Origin: Cellulomonas sp. SG140
GTDB lineage: Bacteria > Actinomycetota > Actinomycetes > Actinomycetales > Cellulomonadaceae
DNA length: 64,000 bases
Assembly (NCBI RefSeq): GCF_025770785.1
Contig: NZ_JANZLA010000001.1
Coordinates: forward strand, 372,001-436,000
Direction: 5' to 3'
Shown: positions 1 to 8,162 of the stretch, one piece after another
Layout: each line of letters opens with the position of its first letter
Numbering within the stretch: position 1 is the first letter of the stretch
Notes under the pieces: generated by a model
What the model saw: the letters and a program-made list of their open reading frames with translations, nothing else
Told to the model about the DNA's origin: nothing
Database searches by the model: none
Program-made: the position numbers and the translations under genes

Positions 1-161
1 CACCGGTCGGTGAGCGAGATCCGCAGGTCGCGGTGCACGCGCCCGAACGTGTCGACCAACGGGTCACCCCGTCGTCCCGACAGCGCCCCGGGCATCGCCT
101 CGACGGCCGGCCGCGGAGCCCCGATCGTCACCGGGACCGCCGTCCGCAACGGGCCGGTCAC
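1..161 (-). CDS. moaA: MoaA N-terminal fragment (GTP 3',8-cyclase), cut by the window edge
   Basis: Reading the minus strand from GTG at 161 gives an open frame of 53 codons running off the window. It ends in residues like VDTFGRVHRDLRISLTDR, the characteristic segment just before the radical-SAM CxxxCxxC cluster of MoaA. MoaA with MoaC makes cyclic pyranopterin monophosphate, the first step of molybdenum-cofactor synthesis. The start codon lies one base after the moaE stop, so it is the third gene of a moaB-moaE-moaA operon. The iron-sulfur motif itself is outside the window, so the call rests on this N-terminal signature and the context. Confidence 0.85.
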   Translation of the reverse strand, partial: MTGPLRTAVPVTIGAPRPAVEAMPGALSGRRGDPLVDTFGRVHRDLRISLTDR

Positions 162-162
162 G

Positions 163-576
163 TCAGATCCCCACCCACGACGTGCGACCGTCCACCTCGG
201 ACTGCCGCTTCCACACGGGCAGCTCGGCCTTGATCCGCTCCACCAGCTCGCGGGACACCTCGTACGCCTGAGCCCGGTGGGCGGTCGCGACGCAGGCCAC
301 CAGGGCGAGGTCGCCGACGGCCAGTGCGCCGATCCGATGGCTGACCGCGACCCGCGCGCCGCCGGCCTCCGCCGCCTCGGCGAGCTCGGCGAGGATGCGC
401 TCGGCATCCGGGTGCGCGCTGTACTCGATGCCGGTCACCTCGCCCTCGGCGCCCGGGTCGTGGTCGCGCACCTGGCCGACGAAGGTCACGACGGCTCCGC
501 ACGCCGGGTCCTGCACGGCGGCCAGGTGCTCGGCGAGGTCCAGCGGGTCGCTGCTGACGCGCGCGAGCGCCGCCAT
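163..576 (-). CDS. moaE: Molybdopterin synthase catalytic subunit MoaE
   Basis: The 137-residue protein has the MoaE fold signature: an N-terminal GAVVTFVGQVRDHD stretch, a central ALVACVATAHRAQAY segment, and the C-terminal ELPVWKRQ motif whose lysine is catalytic. MoaE transfers sulfur from MoaD thiocarboxylate onto precursor Z to form molybdopterin. Its ATG overlaps the moaB stop by one base (TGATG), so translation is probably coupled. No moaD is visible in the window. Length is normal for the family. Confidence 0.95.
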   Translation of the reverse strand: MAALARVSSDPLDLAEHLAAVQDPACGAVVTFVGQVRDHDPGAEGEVTGIEYSAHPDAERILAELAEAAEAGGARVAVSHRIGALAVGDLALVACVATAHRAQAYEVSRELVERIKAELPVWKRQSEVDGRTSWVGI

Positions 577-1166
577 CAGTGGTCGCCGCCGCGCAGCTGG
601 TCGAGCACGTGAGGCACCAGCGGCACCAGCACCTCCAGGGACTCGCGGACGGCGGCGGGTGAACCCGGCAGGTTCACCACCACCGAGTGTCCGGCCGTTC
701 CCGCGATGCCGCGCGACAGGGCCGCCGTCGGCGTGCTGAGCAGACCGCGCGCGCGGATCACCTCCGCGACGCCTGGCAGCTCGAGGTCGAGCACGGCGCG
801 GGTGCCCTCCGGCGTGCGGTCGCGCGGGCCGACGCCCGTCCCGCCGAGGGTGAGCACCAGGTCGGCACCGTCCGTCAGCGCCTGCACCAGCGCCGCCCGG
901 ACGGGCTCCTCACCGTCCGGCACCACGCGCGGCGCGTCCACCTGCCAGCCGGCGGCGGTCAGCACCTCGGCGGCCGCAGGCCCGGACAGGTCCGCACGGA
1001 GCCCGGCGGCCGAGCGGTCGGAGACGGTGATCACCACGGCCCGTCGTTGCGCCTGGTCGGCGTGGGTGTGGTGGCCTCCGGCAACGCTGGGGCCGGCGGC
1101 GTGGGCGTGGTGTCCGGCGGTGCCGGCGCCGTGCGCAGCGGCCTCCGTCGGGTCCGGTCGCGGCAT
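576..1166 (-). CDS. moaB: MoaB/Mog-type molybdopterin adenylyltransferase with a His-rich N-terminus
   Basis: About 196 residues. The MogA/MoaB domain starts near residue 42 (AVVITVSDRSAAG) and carries LTLGGTGVGPRDRTPE and a C-terminal NLPGSP motif, which bind molybdopterin during adenylylation before metal insertion. Residues 12-36 are unusual: a flexible His/Ala/Gly-rich segment with about seven histidines, not part of the family fold. It may bind metal, or be low-complexity filler. The ATG at 1166 lies six bases after a TATATT -10 on the minus strand, suggesting a leaderless transcript. It is the first gene of the moa operon and diverges from the regulator at 1203. A longer frame upstream is an artefact that overlaps the regulator. 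Confidence 0.9.
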   Translation of the reverse strand: MPRPDPTEAAAHGAGTAGHHAHAAGPSVAGGHHTHADQAQRRAVVITVSDRSAAGLRADLSGPAAAEVLTAAGWQVDAPRVVPDGEEPVRAALVQALTDGADLVLTLGGTGVGPRDRTPEGTRAVLDLELPGVAEVIRARGLLSTPTAALSRGIAGTAGHSVVVNLPGSPAAVRESLEVLVPLVPHVLDQLRGGDH

Positions 1167-1172
1167 CGGGCC

Positions 1173-1202
1173 AATATAACGGACGATGGTAGTTTCTAAA
1201 CC
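1173..1202. promoter_or_regulatory. Divergent moaB / regulator promoter region
   Basis: An AT-rich patch in GC-rich surroundings separates the two divergent starts. On the minus strand TATATT (1178-1173) sits six bases before the moaB ATG. On the plus strand TATAAC (1175-1180) and TAGTTT (1190-1195) precede the regulator GTG at 1203; the second would give a leaderless transcript. A loose GGT-N9-ACC dyad around 1188-1202 could be the regulator's own operator. The elements were found by eye, with no experimental support. Confidence 0.5.
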
Positions 1203-1850
1203 GTGACGCCAGGGGACGATGCGAGCACCAGCGCCGCGCTGGCCTCGCCGGCCCGGCGTCGGGTGCTCGACGCGGTGCGCGCCGCGACCGAGCCGCCGAC
1301 GGCGCAGCAGCTCGCCGGTGAGCTCGACCTGCACGTCACCACGGTCCGCTTCCACCTGGACCAGCTCGAGCAGCTGCACCTGGTGGAGCGCACCGCCGGG
1401 CGCACGGGACGGCGCGGCCGGCCCAGCGTGCACTACCGCGCGGCCACCCTCGGCCCGGATGCGGCGCGAGACCAGATGATCGCGGCGCTCGCCGAGGCGC
1501 TGGCCGCAAGCGGGGCCGCCGCTCGGCGCGAGTCCGCAGCAGCCGGCCGCCGCTGGGCCGACGCACTGCCGGTCCCGGACGGCGGCGCCGACGTGGCGGT
1601 CGCGGAGGCGTTCGAGCGCCTCGGCTTCGACCCGCAGGTGTCCGGCGACCAGATCCGGCTGCGGGCGTGCCCGTTCCGGGACGCCGCGAGCCGGCACCCG
1701 GAGGTCGTGTGCCAGGTGCACAGCGGGCTGGCCGAGCGCATCGTCGAGCAGGTCGCCGGGGACGCGGTGGACGTGCGGCTGGCGCCGTTCGTCGAGCCGG
1801 GCCTGTGCGTCCTGACCCTCGCACCGAAGGGAAGGCTCCATGCCGTCTGA
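1203..1850 (+). CDS. ArsR/SufR-like winged-helix regulator with conserved cysteines
   Basis: 215 residues. The N-terminal winged helix (about 15-80) has QQLAGELDLHVTTVRFHLDQ as recognition-helix region and a GRRGRPSVHY wing. The C-terminal half carries ACPF (C156), VVCQVH (C170) and GLCVL (C202), the pattern of SufR-type regulators that hold an iron-sulfur cluster and sense iron, oxygen or nitric oxide. It overlaps the downstream P450 start by 11 bases and is divergent from the moa operon, so it probably controls one or both. The GTG start is supported by the promoter spacing. The ligand is not known. Confidence 0.75.
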   Translation: MTPGDDASTSAALASPARRRVLDAVRAATEPPTAQQLAGELDLHVTTVRFHLDQLEQLHLVERTAGRTGRRGRPSVHYRAATLGPDAARDQMIAALAEALAASGAAARRESAAAGRRWADALPVPDGGADVAVAEAFERLGFDPQVSGDQIRLRACPFRDAASRHPEVVCQVHSGLAERIVEQVAGDAVDVRLAPFVEPGLCVLTLAPKGRLHAV

Positions 1851-3033
1851 CGCCGCCTCGTCCGACCCGTCCGCACCGGCCCGGGACGACTGGGACCCGC
1901 GCGCCCCCGAGGTGCTGGACGACCAGGTCGCCGCGTACGACGCGATGCGGTCGCGCTGCCCCGTCGCGCACAGCGACTACCTGGGCTGGTCCCTGTTCCG
2001 GCACGCCGACGTGCTGCGCGTCATCGAGGATCCCGACACCTTCTCCAGCGCCGTGTCCACGCACCTCAACGTGCCCAACGGGATGGACCCCCCGCAGCAC
2101 ACGGTGTTCCGCGAGCTGGTGGACCGGTACTTCACGCAGGAGCTGGTGGACGGGTTCGAGGCGGCCTGCCGTCGCGTGGTGCGCGAGCTCCTCGAGAGCC
2201 TGCCGGCCCGGGGCTCGTCCGACGGGGCCGCGTGGGACGTCGCCGACTTCGCGGAGCTGTTCGCACTCCGCGCTCAGTCCGCGTATCTCGGCTGGCCCGA
2301 CCGGCTGCACGGACCGCTGCGGGCCTGGACGGCGCGCAACCGCGAGGCGACCCTGCGGCGGGACCGGGCGGCGATGGCCGACGTGGCCGAGGACTTCGAC
2401 GGCTACATCACCCAGCTGCTGGACGAGCGCCGCGCGCTCGGCGGTGCCGCGCCACGGGACCTGACCACCCGGCTGCTGACCGAGCGCGTCGACGGACGCC
2501 CGCTGGCCAGGGCGGAGCTGGTCTCGATCGTCCGCAACTGGACCGTCGGCGAGCTGAGCACCATCTCCGCGTCCGTCGGAATCGTGGTGCACCTGCTCGC
2601 CACCCGCCCACAGGTGCAGCAGGACCTGCGCCGCGACCCCGGCCTGATCCCCGCCGCGATGGACGAGCTGCTGCGCGTGCACCCGCCGCTGATCGCCAAC
2701 CGACGTGTGGTGACCGCGCCCACCGAGCTCGGCGGCCACGCCTTCGAGCCGGGCGACCGGCTGACCGTGATGTGGGCGTCGGCCGACCGGGACGAGGCCG
2801 TGTTCGGCGATCCCGACGAGGTGCGGCTGGACCGCCCGCCGCAGGACAACCTGCTGTACGGCGCGGGGATCCACGTGTGCCCCGGCGCACCGCTGGCTCG
2901 CCTCGAGCTGCGCGTGGTGACGGAGGAGCTGCTCGCCGCGACCGGCTCGCTCGAGCCGGACCCCGAGCGGGCGCCGCAGCGGGCCGCGTACCCGGGCAGC
3001 GGGTTCGTGTCGCTGTCGGTGCTGGTGCGCTGA
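1840..3033 (+). CDS. Cytochrome P450
   Basis: 397 residues, usual for a soluble bacterial P450. Visible hallmarks are the K-helix ExxR (E276 to R279), the PERF-like region after it, and the haem loop YGAGIHVCPGAPLAR with Cys347 as the iron ligand. The I-helix reads RNWTVGELST (233-241), so the usual acidic-threonine pair is displaced, as in an actinobacterial subgroup of unknown substrate. The ATG has a GAAGGGAAGG ribosome site and overlaps the upstream regulator gene, implying co-transcription. No ferredoxin or reductase partner lies nearby. Substrate cannot be inferred. Confidence 0.92.
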   Translation: MPSDAASSDPSAPARDDWDPRAPEVLDDQVAAYDAMRSRCPVAHSDYLGWSLFRHADVLRVIEDPDTFSSAVSTHLNVPNGMDPPQHTVFRELVDRYFTQELVDGFEAACRRVVRELLESLPARGSSDGAAWDVADFAELFALRAQSAYLGWPDRLHGPLRAWTARNREATLRRDRAAMADVAEDFDGYITQLLDERRALGGAAPRDLTTRLLTERVDGRPLARAELVSIVRNWTVGELSTISASVGIVVHLLATRPQVQQDLRRDPGLIPAAMDELLRVHPPLIANRRVVTAPTELGGHAFEPGDRLTVMWASADRDEAVFGDPDEVRLDRPPQDNLLYGAGIHVCPGAPLARLELRVVTEELLAATGSLEPDPERAPQRAAYPGSGFVSLSVLVR

Positions 3034-3183
3034 GACCCGTCGCCGGGCCCGCAGCGCGTGACGGACGACTCGTCGTCCGCGCGAATAAGCCGGAGTAGCA
3101 TCCTCTCTATTCCGGGCGGCCGGCAGGGCAGCCCCTTCCACGTCGGCCCGGTCGGCGTGGGTCAGTCCACCGAGGAGCACCAC

Positions 3184-3495
3184 GTGAGCGAGCCCATCGA
3201 GATCCTGCCCAGCGCCCCCGCACCCGCCGGCCATTCCTGCGGCTGCGGCGGCCACGACGAGGCCGTCCCGGTGCTCGACGTGCGCACCATCCCGCACGCA
3301 ATCCGCCACGCCGCCGTGTTCGGCGCGTTCGACGCCATCGCCCCGGGTGGCTCGATGGTGATCGTCGCCCCGCACGCCCCGCTGCCGATGCTGTCCCAGC
3401 TCTCCGAGCGCGCGCCGATCGACGTCGAGTTCCTGGTCGAGGGCCCCACGGAGTGGCACGTGCGTCTCACCCGGCTGGCCGCCGCCGCCGTGTGA
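3184..3495 (+). CDS. DUF2249 domain protein
   Basis: A 103-residue protein with the DUF2249 pattern: LDVRTIPHAIRH at the start of the domain, then FDAIAPGGSMVIVAPHAPLPML, and a C-terminal strand ending in WHVRLTR. The N-terminus has HSCGCGGHDE, a short Cys/His cluster that might bind metal. DUF2249 (SirA/TusA-like fold) proteins are often encoded with nitrate or nitric-oxide metabolism genes, which fits the moa operon next door. The GTG at 3184 is preceded by GAGGAG, which decides it over the GTG at 3058. Confidence 0.85.
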   Translation: MSEPIEILPSAPAPAGHSCGCGGHDEAVPVLDVRTIPHAIRHAAVFGAFDAIAPGGSMVIVAPHAPLPMLSQLSERAPIDVEFLVEGPTEWHVRLTRLAAAAV

Positions 3496-3604
3496 GCCGG
3501 ACGGGTGCCGGTCCGGCCCTCCCCGAGCCGGCCCGGCACCCTTCGTCATCACGCAAGGCCCTCGACGACCCACCGTCGAAGGAGGCCCTCGAAGGAGGCC
3601 CGGC

Positions 3605-3991
3605 ATGAGCGGTGTCGTACGGATCAAGCGGGTCTACGACGACCCGGCGCCCGAGGACGGCTACCGCGTGCTGGTCGACCGCCTCTGGCCACGCGGCGTC
3701 AGCCGCGAGCGCGCCGCCGTCGGCACCTGGCTCAAGCAGATCGCCCCCAGCGCGGAGCTGCGCACCTGGTGGGACCACGACCCCGCCCGCCTCGACGAGT
3801 TCACCGCCCGCTACCGCGCGGAGCTGGACGCGAACCCCGCGCTCGACGAGCTGCACCGGCTGCTGCACGACCACCCGGTGGTCACCCTCGTCTACTCCGC
3901 ACGGGACCCGCACCTCAACCAGGCGCAGGTGCTGCGCGACTACCTCGCGGCCCGCAGCGGGACGACCGGCCGGGGCGGCGAGAGCCGGTAG
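3605..3991 (+). CDS. DUF488 family protein
   Basis: 128 residues with the DUF488 signature: IKRVYDDPAPEDGYRVLVDR, LWPRGVSRE, and a late VTLVYSARDPHLNQA segment. The family is small, soluble and of unknown biochemical role. The start follows two almost identical Shine-Dalgarno-containing units (each TCGAAGGAGGCC, about 3574-3602), the second ending three bases before ATG. It converges on the DUF1003 gene, with only 19 bases between the stops. Confidence 0.9.
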   Translation: MSGVVRIKRVYDDPAPEDGYRVLVDRLWPRGVSRERAAVGTWLKQIAPSAELRTWWDHDPARLDEFTARYRAELDANPALDELHRLLHDHPVVTLVYSARDPHLNQAQVLRDYLAARSGTTGRGGESR

Positions 3992-4010
3992 CGGCCGACG
4001 CGCTGCGGGG

Positions 4011-4541
4011 CTACGCCGGGTCGGGGCCGGGCACGTCGCGGGTCGGCTGCTCGCCCCCGGTCGGCTGCTCGCCCGCGGTCGGCTTCTCCGTCGCCGCGAG
4101 CGACGCGAGGATCTGCTGGATCGCCGCGTCCTGCGCCAGCAGGTGGGCCTGGATCTGCCGCGCCTCCTCGAGGACCGCCGAGGCGTCGTTGTAGGTGGCG
4201 AGCGAGCGCTCGTCGGCCGCCGCGGCCTGCACGTTCTGGCCCACGATGATGATGGGCAGCAGCACCAGCTGCAGGAACGTCTGGGCGATCCACGCGACGA
4301 TCACCAGCTTGTCGCCGGACCTGAACGCCGACGGCGCGCTGACCAGGGCCAGCACCGTGAACACGTACGCGGTCCACATGGTGCCGACGATCAGCGTGAT
4401 CCGCAGACCGACCCGCGCGTTGAACCGCCCCACGAGCCCGCTGCCGTGCACCTGGGCGGCGGCCGCGGCCACCTTCGGCGGCCCGGCCTGCTGGCGGCGG
4501 GCGATGTGCGGGTGCGGGATGTACTCGAAGAGGTCCGGCAT
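4011..4541 (-). CDS. DUF1003-like membrane protein
   Basis: 176 residues. Two hydrophobic helices (about 46-70 and 78-100) are separated by SAFRSGDKL, followed by VGQNVQAAAADERSLATYNDA, which resembles the DUF1003 family (two-helix membrane proteins of unknown function). The tail is predicted coiled coil (120-150), then a repeated EQPTGGEQPT low-complexity end. The ATG at 4541 is chosen because the longer frame enters the promoter region of the divergent aldo/keto reductase gene. Confidence 0.7.
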   Translation of the reverse strand: MPDLFEYIPHPHIARRQQAGPPKVAAAAAQVHGSGLVGRFNARVGLRITLIVGTMWTAYVFTVLALVSAPSAFRSGDKLVIVAWIAQTFLQLVLLPIIIVGQNVQAAAADERSLATYNDASAVLEEARQIQAHLLAQDAAIQQILASLAATEKPTAGEQPTGGEQPTRDVPGPDPA

Positions 4542-4653
4542 GGCGCGAGTATCGCGGCGCGCGGCAACGGAGCCGGGCAGGCACGGCGCAGGCGCGCGTG
4601 GGAAGGTCGGACAGGCGTCCGCGGTGGTCGCCAGGCACCGACGGGAGCGCGTC

Positions 4654-5679
4654 ATGCAGGGTCCCACGCACAGCCCGACGCCGGCAGCGTCGCCGTCAGT
4701 CCCGCGACCGGGCTCGGCCGGCTGGATGCGTCCCCTGGGCCGCACCGGCATCACCGTCTCGGCGGTGTGCGCCGGCGGCAGCCCGCTCGGCAGCATGCCG
4801 GCGCTGTACGGGCGGGACGTCAGCCGGGACGAGGGGATCGCGACGGTCCGGGCGCTGCTGGACAGCCCGATCCGCACCATCGACACGTCCAACGGGTACA
4901 GCGACGGCGAGAGCGAGCGGCGCATCGGCACCGCTCTGGCCCAGGTCGGTGGCAAGCCGGCCGACGTGGTGGTGATCACCAAGGTCGACGCCGACGGCCG
5001 GGACTACTCCGGCGACCGGGTGCGCGCCTCGGTGGCCGAGAGCATGCAGCGCCTCGGCCTGGACCACCTGCCGCTGGTGCACCTGCACGACCCGGAGGCC
5101 TTCGAGTTCGCCGAGCTGACCGCGCCGGGCGGTGCGGTGGACGCTCTGGTGGGCCTCAGGGAGTCCGGCGCGGTCGGCTCGATCGGCCTGGCCGGCGGGC
5201 GGGTGCAGGAGATGGCGCGGTACCTGGCCCTCGGGGTGTTCGACGTGCTGCTGGTGCACAACCGCTGGACGCTGCTGGACCGCAGCGCCGCGGACCTGCT
5301 GGCCGAGGCCGAGCGGCGCGGCATGGGCCTGATCAACGCCGCGGTGTACGGCGGCGGCATCCTGGCCGGCGGCGGGTCGGGCGGGTCTGGCGGCACCGGC
5401 CCGGCGCGGTACGGGTACCGGCCGGCACCGCCGGAGATCCTGCAGGCGGTCGAGGCGATGCGCCAGGTGTGCGAACGGCACGGCACCGACCTGCGGACCG
5501 CGGCGCTGCAGTTCTCGCTGCGCGACCCCCGGTTCGCCACCACCGTCGTCGGCATGAGCCGGCCCGAGCGCGTGGCGGCGACGGTGTCCGCCGCGCAGCA
5601 GGAGCTGCCGGAGGAGATCTGGGAGGAGCTCGAGTCGTTGCTGCCGCCGTCGCGCGTCTGGCTGGACGCCCCGCTCTGA
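4654..5679 (+). CDS. Aldo/keto reductase, fucose/aldose dehydrogenase-like
   Basis: 341 residues with the AKR TIM-barrel landmarks: an N-terminal LGRTGITVSAVCAGG strand, TIDTSNGYSDGESERRIG (catalytic Asp and Tyr), the catalytic Lys in VVITKVDADG, and His in VHLHDPEAFEF. The pattern is close to D-threo-aldose 1-dehydrogenase or L-fucose dehydrogenase proteins, which oxidise free sugars with NAD(P). A Gly/Ser-rich loop (GGGSGGSGGTG) interrupts the C-terminal half. ATG 4654 has a weak GGGAG site; an alternative start at 4726 would remove an unstructured leader. Confidence 0.85.
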   Translation: MQGPTHSPTPAASPSVPRPGSAGWMRPLGRTGITVSAVCAGGSPLGSMPALYGRDVSRDEGIATVRALLDSPIRTIDTSNGYSDGESERRIGTALAQVGGKPADVVVITKVDADGRDYSGDRVRASVAESMQRLGLDHLPLVHLHDPEAFEFAELTAPGGAVDALVGLRESGAVGSIGLAGGRVQEMARYLALGVFDVLLVHNRWTLLDRSAADLLAEAERRGMGLINAAVYGGGILAGGGSGGSGGTGPARYGYRPAPPEILQAVEAMRQVCERHGTDLRTAALQFSLRDPRFATTVVGMSRPERVAATVSAAQQELPEEIWEELESLLPPSRVWLDAPL

Positions 5680-5712
5680 GCAGTCGCGGCCGGGCGGGCC
5701 GGCCAGCGGCGG

Positions 5713-6708
5713 TCAGCCGCGGGGGGTGAGCCGCAACGGCGGCAGCACCGGAGCGGGCAGCGGCGCGTGCGGGTGGTCGGCGACGTGGCCGAACCGGGAC
5801 CCGTCGTCGCCCGGCAGCGCACCCGCGTCGGGCTCGGCCCCGATCTCCGCCTGCCACTGCGCCCGCGCCTGCACCACGTCCTCGTGCGAGCGCCCGACGA
5901 AGTTCCACCACATGACGATGCGCTCCCCCAGCGGCTCGCCGCCCAGCAGCAGCAGCCGCACCGGAGCGTCACCGGCCGCCACGGTGAGGTGCGTCCGACC
6001 CGGCGGCAGGTAGAGCAGCTGGTCGGCCCGCCCCTGCGCACCCGCCACCTGCACCTCACCCCGGTCCACCAGCACCCCGTGCTCGAAGTCCGGGTCGACG
6101 ACGAACGTGTGCCGCGAGCCGGCGTCGAGCAGCAGCTCGGCACCGACCAGCGGGGAGAACGTCGGCACCGGTGACACCTCACCGGCCAGCGCACCGAGGA
6201 ACACCCGCACCGTCACCCCGTCGAGCCGCAGCGCCGGCGGCGCGTAGTGCTGGAACGCCGGCGCCGTGTCGCGGTGCACCGCGGGCAGCGCGGTCCACAG
6301 CTGCACGCCGTGCAGCAGCGTGGTGCGCGCCGTCGAGTCCTCGGAGTGGCTGATGCCGTGCCCGGCCGTCATCAGGTTGAGCTGACCGGGTCTGACCAGG
6401 ACGTGCGTGCCGAGGCTGTCGCGGTGCTCGATCTCGCCGGAGAACAGCCAGCTGACCGTCTGCAGCCCGGTGTGCGGGTGCGGCGGCACGCGCATCCCGC
6501 CGGTCACCGACACGTCGTCGGGGCCGTAGTGGTCGAGGAAGCACCACGCACCGATCAGCGATCGGGCGCGCTGCGGCAGCGTGCGGCGCACGGTCATGGC
6601 CCGGACGCCGCCGAGCGGCACGTCGCGCGGCTCGAGCACCTGCACGGCGTCCGTCGCGCCGGCGCCGTCGCACACCGTCTCGGTCGGCGCCTGCTCGAGG
6701 TTCGTCAT
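5713..6708 (-). CDS. Pirin family protein
   Basis: 331 residues with a bicupin fold. The N-terminal cupin contains the pirin metal ligands in PPHPHTGLQTVSWLFSGEIEH and AGHGISHSE. The C-terminal cupin ends with WNFVGRSHEDV, typical of bacterial pirins. Members are iron-binding and some act as quercetinases or redox regulators; the specific role here is unknown. It diverges from the oxidoreductase at 6821. The ATG at 6708 is preferred to one further upstream because it removes a basic, non-homologous leader. Confidence 0.9.
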   Translation of the reverse strand: MTNLEQAPTETVCDGAGATDAVQVLEPRDVPLGGVRAMTVRRTLPQRARSLIGAWCFLDHYGPDDVSVTGGMRVPPHPHTGLQTVSWLFSGEIEHRDSLGTHVLVRPGQLNLMTAGHGISHSEDSTARTTLLHGVQLWTALPAVHRDTAPAFQHYAPPALRLDGVTVRVFLGALAGEVSPVPTFSPLVGAELLLDAGSRHTFVVDPDFEHGVLVDRGEVQVAGAQGRADQLLYLPPGRTHLTVAAGDAPVRLLLLGGEPLGERIVMWWNFVGRSHEDVVQARAQWQAEIGAEPDAGALPGDDGSRFGHVADHPHAPLPAPVLPPLRLTPRG

Positions 6709-6820
6709 GCGCCCATCGTCACCCCGGGGCGCCGACGACGGCAGGGGCGTCCCGCCGCGCCGCTTCTCGGACGGATTCCGGCAGCGCGTCACGGGGCCCC
6801 GACCAGGTGAGGATGTGCGC

Positions 6821-8020
6821 ATGACCCCAGACGACTCCCCTGCCCCTACCCCGCGTCCCCGGCTGCGCGTCGGGATGGTGGGCTACGCGTTCATGGGTCG
6901 GGCGCACTCGCACGCCTGGCGCACCGCGCCCCGGTTCTTCGAGCTGCCGATGCTGCCGGAGCTGACCGTGCTGGCCGGGCGCGACGCCGCAGCCGCGCGG
7001 GCCGCGGCGGACACGCTCGGGTGGCGCGACGTCGAGACGGACTGGCGGGCCCTCGTCGCGCGTGACGACGTCGACCTCGTGGACGTCTGCACCCCGGGCG
7101 ACACGCACGCGGAGATCGCCATCGCCGCGCTCGAGGCCGGCAAGCACGTGCTGTGCGAGAAGCCGCTGGCCAACTCGGTGGCGGAGGCGGAGGCGATGAC
7201 GGCGGCCGCCGCGCGCGCCGCCGAGCGCGGGGTCGTCGCGATGGTCGGCTACAGCTACCGCCGGGTGCCGGCGATCCAGCTCGCCCGCCAGCTGGTGGCC
7301 GAGGGCCGCATCGGGACGGTGCGGCACGTGCGCGCCCAGTACCTGCAGGACTGGCTGGCGGACCCGCAGGCGCCGCTGTCGTGGCGGCTGGACCGGCAGA
7401 AGGCCGGGTCGGGTGCGCTCGGGGACATCGGCGCGCACATCGTGGACCTGACGCAGTTCATCACCGGTGACCGCCTGACCGAGCTGACGGCGATGCTCGA
7501 GACGTTCGTCAGCGAGCGCCCGGTGGCCACCGGCACCTCAGCGCTGGGCGGGACCGCCGGCACCGAGCGGGGACCGGTGACGGTGGACGACGCCGCCGTG
7601 TTCATGGGGCGCCTGGGCAACGGCGCCCTGGCGACGTTCGAGGCGACCCGCTTCGCGTGGGGACGACGCAACTCGATCCGCCTGGACATCGACGGGACCG
7701 ACGGCGCGCTGGCGTTCGACTTCGAGGACATGAACGCCCTGCAGGTGTTCGACGCGCACGAGGACCCACGCACCGCCGGCTTCCGGCGCATCCAGGTGAC
7801 CCAGCCGGTGCACCCGTACACCGGCAGCTGGTGGCCGGCCGGGCACGGGCTGGGGTACGAGCACGCGTTCACCCACCAGGTGGTCGACCTGGTGCGGGGC
7901 ATCGCGGCCGGGCAGCAGCCGGAGCCGACGTTCGCGGACGGGCTGCAGGTGCAGCGGGTGCTCGCGGCGGTGGAGCGCTCGGCTCAAGGCCGCACGTGGG
8001 AGCGCGTCGAGGAGGACTGA
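6821..8020 (+). CDS. Gfo/Idh/MocA family oxidoreductase
   Basis: 399 residues. The Rossmann domain starts at VGMVGYAFMGRAHSHAW, and the family motif CEKPLANS is near residue 115. The C-terminal domain has GDIGAHIVDLTQF with the catalytic-type Asp/His pair. The family uses NAD(P) to oxidise sugars, inositols or related polyols. ATG 6821 is preceded by AGGTGAGGA. A hairpin terminator follows at 8049. A sugar-derived substrate is likely from family knowledge but not shown. Confidence 0.92.
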   Translation: MTPDDSPAPTPRPRLRVGMVGYAFMGRAHSHAWRTAPRFFELPMLPELTVLAGRDAAAARAAADTLGWRDVETDWRALVARDDVDLVDVCTPGDTHAEIAIAALEAGKHVLCEKPLANSVAEAEAMTAAAARAAERGVVAMVGYSYRRVPAIQLARQLVAEGRIGTVRHVRAQYLQDWLADPQAPLSWRLDRQKAGSGALGDIGAHIVDLTQFITGDRLTELTAMLETFVSERPVATGTSALGGTAGTERGPVTVDDAAVFMGRLGNGALATFEATRFAWGRRNSIRLDIDGTDGALAFDFEDMNALQVFDAHEDPRTAGFRRIQVTQPVHPYTGSWWPAGHGLGYEHAFTHQVVDLVRGIAAGQQPEPTFADGLQVQRVLAAVERSAQGRTWERVEED

Positions 8021-8048
8021 CGAGGCCGGTGCGGCGAAGCCGTCCCCC

Positions 8049-8079
8049 AGGGGACTCCGTCGGCGAAACGGAGGCCCCT
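8049..8079 (+). terminator. Hairpin terminator after the Gfo/Idh gene
   Basis: An inverted repeat with 12-base arms, AGGGGACTCCGT and ACGGAGGCCCCT, has 11 of 12 pairs and a 7-base loop. It lies 28 bases past the stop codon and is followed by TTCCGCTT, a weak T-rich end. Confidence 0.6.
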
Positions 8080-8162
8080 TCCGCTTGACGCCGGACGGGG
8101 CACCGTGTGCAGAGTGCTGCTGGCGGCTCTCGCCGTCTCCCGCTCGTCCTCGAGGAGCACCC

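Noticed and set aside
1336..3627. 763-codon frame on the minus strand
   Set aside because: Antisense to the regulator, P450 and DUF2249 genes; no domain and biased composition.
8085..8115. TTGACG ... CAGAGT promoter before the F420-type oxidoreductase gene
   Set aside because: The -35 looks good but the only -10 candidate is weak with a 19-base spacer, so I do not list it as a feature.
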